Both the position numbers and the translations under genes were made by a program. A DNA stretch of 11,203 nt, from NCBI GenBank assembly GCA_030673425.1, contig DAOVJB010000027.1, positions 1 to 11,203 of the forward strand, given 5' to 3'. Below the pieces are notes generated by a model. It was not told the origin of the DNA. It made no database searches and saw nothing but the letters and a program-made list of their open reading frames with translations. Shown here piece after piece: positions 7,656-11,203 of this stretch (position 1 is the first letter of the stretch; each line of letters begins with the position of its first letter). The stretch comes from Elusimicrobiota bacterium (lineage in GTDB: Bacteria > CAYTYR01 > UBA6262 > DAOVJB01).

Positions 7656-8030
7656 ATGAAGCGGGAAAGAATATTAATTGTTGATGGTGATATAAACCTA
7701 TTAGAGGTACTCAAGGCCAGATTAGAAGCTATGGGTTATCTGGCAGATTGTGCACGCAGCGGTAATGAGGCCCTGGATATTCTTGAAACCAGATGGGTTG
7801 ACTTGATTATCTTAGCTATTATCTTACAAGGCGGAATGAACGGGTACCATCTGTTTAAGGAGATAAAAAATAGAAAAAGACTTTCAAAAATACCGATTAT
7901 CGTTCAATCAAGTAAATCTGGTATGGAAAGAACATTTGAAACGATGGGTGCGCATGATTTTTTGGTTAAACCTTATTCTGTAAATATGTTCCTGCTAAGG
8001 ATAAGAACTATTTTAGACAAAAATATTTAA
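7656..8030 (+). CDS. Pseudo-receiver: single-domain response regulator lacking the phospho-acceptor aspartate
   Basis: From the ATG at 7656 the protein has 124 residues and is a single receiver fold with no output domain. The first strand is ILIVDGD, so the second acidic pocket residue is Gly11 where Asp or Glu is usual. The phospho-acceptor position, normally DLIILD, reads DLIILA: Ala54, encoded by GCT at 7815-7817, one base change from GAT. The switch serine (S85) and the conserved lysine (K105 in LVKPY) remain, as does the GMNGYHL turn. It is therefore unlikely to be phosphorylated in the normal way and probably works as a constitutive or ligand-controlled protein-binding module (inference). 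It follows the GH65 gene by 28 nt and precedes a CBS-domain gene, so it shares their transcript. The frame is intact, arguing against a decaying gene. A TTG start at 7647 would add three residues. Confidence 0.87.
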   Translation: MKRERILIVDGDINLLEVLKARLEAMGYLADCARSGNEALDILETRWVDLIILAIILQGGMNGYHLFKEIKNRKRLSKIPIIVQSSKSGMERTFETMGAHDFLVKPYSVNMFLLRIRTILDKNI

Positions 8031-8062
8031 TTCCTGGTAGAGACTTAAACCTTTTTTGAGAA

Positions 8063-8067
8063 AGGAG
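8063..8067 (+). promoter_or_regulatory. Ribosome binding site for the CBS-domain gene
   Basis: AGGAG lies 6 nt before the ATG at 8074 and decides this start over an in-frame TTG at 8056, which lies upstream of the site. Confidence 0.75.
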
Positions 8068-8073
8068 AAAGAT

Positions 8074-8547
8074 ATGGCAAAGACTGTAAAACCCATACTG
8101 GACAATTTAACAAAAAGGCTAAAATCAATAAAAGCAAAAGACATTATGACAAAAAATGTTATCACGACTAAAGAGAATACAAAATTAGCCGAAGTTGCAG
8201 AAATTATGATTAAAGAGAGAATAAGCGGGTTACCTGTTGTTGGGAAAAGAGGCAGGATAGTAGGGATTATTACCGAGACCGATTTGTTTCTCGTGATGGA
8301 TATGATCAAATTAGGTGATATTGTACAGAATGGAATGAAAAAAGTCTCTAATCCAAGTGTAAAATTTGCTATGTCAACAGATATTATCACAATTGAGAAG
8401 AATACCACGCTGGAAGAAATCTTTACCATAATGAAGTACAGGAACGCGCATACCATTCCTGTGTTGGATGGAAAGAAGATGGTAGGGATAATCGGAATGC
8501 GTGATGTATTTAAGACCTTCTATGCTGTACTAAAAGGTCTGTTTTGA
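8074..8547 (+). CDS. Two-CBS-domain (Bateman module) protein
   Basis: From the ATG at 8074 the protein has 157 residues and consists almost entirely of a CBS pair. CBS1 spans about residues 20-75 (KDIMTKNVITTKEN, then SGLPVV and GIITETDLF). CBS2 spans about 96-150 (MSTDIITIEKNT, then HTIPVL and GIIGMRDVF). Such pairs bind adenine nucleotides or related ligands (AMP, ATP, SAM, cyclic-di-AMP) and change the activity of a partner protein. No catalytic or membrane domain is attached, so it is a free-standing cytoplasmic sensor. Its ligand and partner cannot be read from the sequence. Its place after the reserve-carbon genes and a pseudo-receiver would suit energy-charge sensing (inference). The lysine-rich N-terminus (about 20 residues) is not part of a CBS domain. 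Confidence 0.9.
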   Translation: MAKTVKPILDNLTKRLKSIKAKDIMTKNVITTKENTKLAEVAEIMIKERISGLPVVGKRGRIVGIITETDLFLVMDMIKLGDIVQNGMKKVSNPSVKFAMSTDIITIEKNTTLEEIFTIMKYRNAHTIPVLDGKKMVGIIGMRDVFKTFYAVLKGLF

Positions 8548-8591
8548 TATACAGCTTTTGTGATACTCCAACATAGGAGAAATTTTCGCAA

Positions 8592-9911
8592 ATGAGAAAA
8601 AATCTTGTTGTCGGCATATTAAAAGAAACAAAGCAATGGGAGCACCGTGCGCCACTAATACCTCGTGATGCAGGTTGGTTGATTAAACGAGGTATTCCTG
8701 TGGAAGTAGAGCATAACTCCAGAAGAGTTTTTAGTGACCGGGAATATAGAAAGTATGGAGCCACCGTTGTGGATAGATTCCAGAAGGCAACTCTTTTAGT
8801 AGGTGTTAAAGGGCCACAGGTAAGTGATTTGTATAAGAATAAAATATATATGATATTCTCACATACTATCAAAGGGCAATGTGAAAATATGTCATTTCTT
8901 AAGGCATGTCTTGCGAAGAAAATTACATTAGTTGATTATGAGAAAATGGTGGATTCCCGCGGTAAACGGCTGGTCTATTTCGGCAGGTTTGCAGGAGTGT
9001 GCGGTATAATTGATAGCTTACATTACCTGGGTAAAAAATTAGAGTGGAAAGGTCTCAAAAACCCATTTTCTTCAATCCAGCCTGCATATAAGTATAAATC
9101 TTTAAAGGCAGCAAAACTTGCTTTTAATGAAGTTGCCCAGCAGATACGACACCAGGGATTTGGAAAAAATTTATCCCCGTTTATTATTGGTATTACAGGT
9201 CATGGAAATGTTTCAAAAGGCGTAGAGGAAATTATTGACCTGTTAAACCCTATAGAGATTCATCCCAGGGATATGCTGCAATTTATCCGGTATCAAAGAA
9301 AAATATCGCATAAATTATATAAAATTGTTTTCTTGAAAGAAGAAAAGCTGCGTTCTAAAAATGGCAAAGGATTCTATTTTGAGGAATATCTTAAAAATCC
9401 CCGGCATTTCGAATCTAATCTCGATAACTATCTTGGATACCTTAATATCTTTATACATACCAGTTACTGGGATAAGAGATTTCCCCGGATGATCACCAGG
9501 AAAATGGTTCATAATCTGGCAAAAAAGGAGCTCTTTCGGTTAGAATTTATTGGCGATATATCTTGTGATGTTAATGGTTCCGTTGAATTAACGTATAAGA
9601 CAACAACCCCTCTGAATCCGACATTTACGTATATTCCTCAAAAGAGAAAATTTGTTGACGGGTATAAATCCGAGGGTATTACAGTGTTAGCTGTAGATAA
9701 TCTTCCTGCCGAATTGCCAAAAGATGCTTCAATTGAATTTAGTAGCCTTATCCGGGAGTATGTGTATCAGATTGCAGCACATGGTGTAAGAGATCTCACC
9801 CGGCACATGGCATTCCCTGCAGAGATTCGCAGGGCAGTTATTACAGAAGAAGGTAAATTAACCAGGGATTTCAGTTATTTAAGGAACTGTTTATTCGAAA
9901 AGCAGGATTAA
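8592..9911 (+). CDS. Lysine-2-oxoglutarate reductase (saccharopine dehydrogenase, lysine-forming type), free-standing
   Basis: The 439-residue protein matches, along its whole length, the N-terminal (LKR) half of the animal/plant bifunctional enzyme AASS/LKR-SDH. This half condenses lysine with 2-oxoglutarate using NADPH to form saccharopine. Recognisable blocks are GILKETKQWEHRAPLIP at 8-24, FSHTIKGQ at 89-96, VDYEKMVDSRGKR at 114-126, GRFAGVCGIID at 131-141, GHGNVSKGVEEI at 203-214 (dinucleotide-binding turn), GDISCDVNGSVE at 321-332, and VDNLPAELP at 368-376. The N-terminal block is shared with alanine dehydrogenase/transhydrogenase domains. The C-terminal saccharopine dehydrogenase half is absent, and the next gene is an ion pump, so the partner must be elsewhere or the product differs. 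There is no targeting sequence. The ribosome site AGGAGA at 8575-8580 is 11 nt before the ATG. The family call is firm; the exact substrate in this organism is inferred. Confidence 0.85.
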   Translation: MRKNLVVGILKETKQWEHRAPLIPRDAGWLIKRGIPVEVEHNSRRVFSDREYRKYGATVVDRFQKATLLVGVKGPQVSDLYKNKIYMIFSHTIKGQCENMSFLKACLAKKITLVDYEKMVDSRGKRLVYFGRFAGVCGIIDSLHYLGKKLEWKGLKNPFSSIQPAYKYKSLKAAKLAFNEVAQQIRHQGFGKNLSPFIIGITGHGNVSKGVEEIIDLLNPIEIHPRDMLQFIRYQRKISHKLYKIVFLKEEKLRSKNGKGFYFEEYLKNPRHFESNLDNYLGYLNIFIHTSYWDKRFPRMITRKMVHNLAKKELFRLEFIGDISCDVNGSVELTYKTTTPLNPTFTYIPQKRKFVDGYKSEGITVLAVDNLPAELPKDASIEFSSLIREYVYQIAAHGVRDLTRHMAFPAEIRRAVITEEGKLTRDFSYLRNCLFEKQD

Positions 9912-9932
9912 AGATTTAATAGAGGGTTATAA

Positions 9933-11203
9933 ATGAAAGATATCCAGTGGTATAAACTAACAATAAGGGAAACCCTGAATTCATTGGGGGCAAAAGAAGA
10001 GGGACTCTCTATTGAGGAAGTAAATGCGAGGCTTAAAAAATTCGGTCCAAACCGGATAAAAGAAGAAAAGAAAACACCTGCCTGGCTTTTACTTTTGGGG
10101 CAATTTAAGAGTTTTTTAATCGTCATTCTTATTATTGCTTCCTCTATTTCGGTAGTTGTTGGGGAACATGTTGAAGCAATTGCCATAATGATAATTGTTA
10201 TCTTAGCAGGAGTGTTAGGTTTTGTTCAGGAGTATCGGGCAGAAAAGGCATTAGAGGCTTTGAAGAAAATGGTCTCCCTGAAAAGCATGGTGTTTAGAGA
10301 TGGCAAAGAGGAAGAGGTGCCGTCCGAAGATTTGGTACCTGGAGATATAATTTCTCTAAGAGTAGGGGATAAAATCCCCGCTGATAGTCGTCTCTTAGAA
10401 GCAATAAATATGAAAACAGATGAGTCCTCCTTAACTGGTGAATCGCAGACCGTAGATAAAACAGCTCAGGTTCTTAAGGAGCAGGAAATTCCGGTGGGCG
10501 ATAGGAAAAATATGGTTTTTATGGGGACCAATGTTACCTATGGTCGCGGAAAGGCAATTGTCGTAGCTACAGGAATGGAGACCGAGTTTGGTAAGATTGC
10601 CCGGATGTTACAGGATGTAAAAGAGCAAAAGACGCCGCTACAAATTAGTATAGACCGTGTTGCTAAATGGATTGGAACCCTGGCTATAATATTGGCAACA
10701 ATTATTGGACTGGTAGGTATTATTAGAGGATATCCCCTTTTAGAGATGTTTATCTGGGTAGTGGCATTAGCAGTAGCCATAATCCCGGAAGCCTTACCTG
10801 CGGTGATGACCATAAGTCTGGCTTTGGGCGTGCATCGGATGGTTAAACGGAATGCCTTAATCAGAAAGCTTCAGGCAGTTGAGACATTAGGCTCAACCTC
10901 TATTATTTGCTCGGATAAGACCGGGACATTGACTGAAAACCAGATGACCGTACGCAAAATCTGGGTTAATAATCATCTTATCGAAGTTGATGGTATAGGT
11001 TATGAGCCTGCAGGTAACTTTTTTATAGAAGGAAAGTTCTTAGGTAGTCAGGAAATTCATCTAAAGAAACTGTTAACGATAGGTGCTCTCTGTAATGATA
11101 GTCAATTACATAGTACGACAGAAGGCTGGACAATAAAAGGAAATCCCACAGAAGGAGCAATGCTTGTGGCGGCAGCTAAGGCCGGAATTAATTTAGAAGA
11201 AAT
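9933..11203 (+). CDS. P-type cation-transporting ATPase (P2-type, Ca2+-like), N-terminal 423 residues (partial)
   Basis: The gene runs off the window end; the frame from ATG 9933 stays open to 11203. Residues 1-45 form the usual N-terminal cation ATPase segment (LSIEEVNARLKKFGPNRI). Membrane helices are at about 58-76, 80-98, 246-264 and 271-295. The actuator domain has TGES at 168-171. Helix M4 carries PEALP at 285-289, which is PEGLP in Ca2+ pumps. The phosphorylated aspartate is D328 in SDKTGTLT. The nucleotide-binding domain begins with KGNPTEGAM at 402-410. The layout fits the P2A/P2B Ca2+ or related cation pumps of the inner membrane. Ion specificity depends on helices M5 and M6, which lie outside the window. 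It starts 21 nt after the lysine-ketoglutarate reductase, with a weak GAGGG ribosome site at 9922-9926. Confidence 0.92.
   Translation, partial: MKDIQWYKLTIRETLNSLGAKEEGLSIEEVNARLKKFGPNRIKEEKKTPAWLLLLGQFKSFLIVILIIASSISVVVGEHVEAIAIMIIVILAGVLGFVQEYRAEKALEALKKMVSLKSMVFRDGKEEEVPSEDLVPGDIISLRVGDKIPADSRLLEAINMKTDESSLTGESQTVDKTAQVLKEQEIPVGDRKNMVFMGTNVTYGRGKAIVVATGMETEFGKIARMLQDVKEQKTPLQISIDRVAKWIGTLAIILATIIGLVGIIRGYPLLEMFIWVVALAVAIIPEALPAVMTISLALGVHRMVKRNALIRKLQAVETLGSTSIICSDKTGTLTENQMTVRKIWVNNHLIEVDGIGYEPAGNFFIEGKFLGSQEIHLKKLLTIGALCNDSQLHSTTEGWTIKGNPTEGAMLVAAAKAGINLEE

Noticed and set aside
8050-8065. CCTTT...AAAGG stem that could hide the CBS-gene ribosome site
   Set aside because: Five base pairs, mostly A-U, with a small loop; too weak to claim as a switch without conservation data.
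8013-8456. 147-codon open frame on the - strand
   Set aside because: It is antisense to the CBS-domain gene and its translation is low-complexity and hydrophobic (Ile/Ser/Val/Phe-rich), as expected for the complement of a Lys/Ile-rich coding frame. There is no family match.
8566-8579. CTCC/GGAG pairing over the ribosome site of the lysine-ketoglutarate reductase gene
   Set aside because: Only four base pairs; any Shine-Dalgarno finds such partners by chance. Not called a riboswitch or operator.
8510-8872. 120-codon open frame on the - strand
   Set aside because: It lies opposite the end of the CBS gene and the well-supported lysine-ketoglutarate reductase gene, with no recognisable domain.
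9908-10186. - strand open frame opposite the start of the P-type ATPase (also 10538-10813)
   Set aside because: The + strand encodes clear P-type ATPase motifs throughout; these are antisense shadows.
1-11203. CRISPR array, tRNA/rRNA, insertion sequence, phage or defence genes
   Set aside because: The window is filled almost completely by ten ordinary coding genes. No regularly spaced repeats, tRNA-like cloverleaf, transposase motif or terminal inverted repeats were seen.

Overview
The window is a compact bacterial segment in which every gene I can support lies on the + strand. There are ten genes, the first and last cut by the window edges. Overlaps are 8 and 4 nt and gaps are 17 to 44 nt, so there is no gene-free stretch over 50 nt and no room for an obvious internal promoter. 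DNA is AT-rich by eye. The gene mix points to an uncultured or anaerobic bacterial lineage rather than a model proteobacterium or bacillus: a PurF-like protein with a dead-looking glutaminase domain, a short alpha-glucan phosphorylase, a beta-PGM/trehalose-phosphatase fusion next to a GH65 protein, and a free-standing animal/plant-type lysine-ketoglutarate reductase. Planctomycetota (Brocadiales-like), Omnitrophota or Nitrospirota-like groups are possible, but I cannot decide from the sequence.

Layout. (1) 1-468: the C-terminal tail of a sensor histidine kinase overlaps a stand-alone receiver protein with an intact phosphorylation site. (2) 486-3562: a PurF-family phosphoribosyltransferase whose glutaminase catalytic residues are replaced is translationally coupled (ATGA) to an alpha-glucan (glycogen) phosphorylase. 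(3) 3592-7627: a beta-phosphoglucomutase-like/trehalose-6-phosphate phosphatase fusion is followed by a GH65 protein. Together they have the domain order and about the length of the single-chain mycobacterial OtsB1 protein. (4) 7656-8547: a second receiver, lacking the phospho-acceptor aspartate, precedes a two-CBS-domain protein. (5) 8592-9911: a lysine-2-oxoglutarate reductase (saccharopine-forming) half-enzyme. (6) 9933-end: the first about 423 residues of a P-type cation ATPase.

How the genes may work together (inference): regions 2 and 3 look like a phosphate-dependent reserve-carbon module. Alpha-glucan would be cut by phosphorolysis to glucose-1-phosphate, trehalose-6-phosphate would be dephosphorylated to trehalose, trehalose would be split by the GH65 enzyme, and any beta-glucose-1-phosphate would be isomerised to glucose-6-phosphate. 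No trehalose-6-phosphate synthase or glycogen synthase is present here. A phosphorylatable receiver precedes the module and a probably non-phosphorylatable receiver follows it. Neither has a DNA-binding output domain, which suggests control by protein-protein contacts. The observations most worth checking are the glutaminase-dead PurF paralogue coupled to glucan phosphorylase, the pseudo-receiver, and the split OtsB1-like pair.
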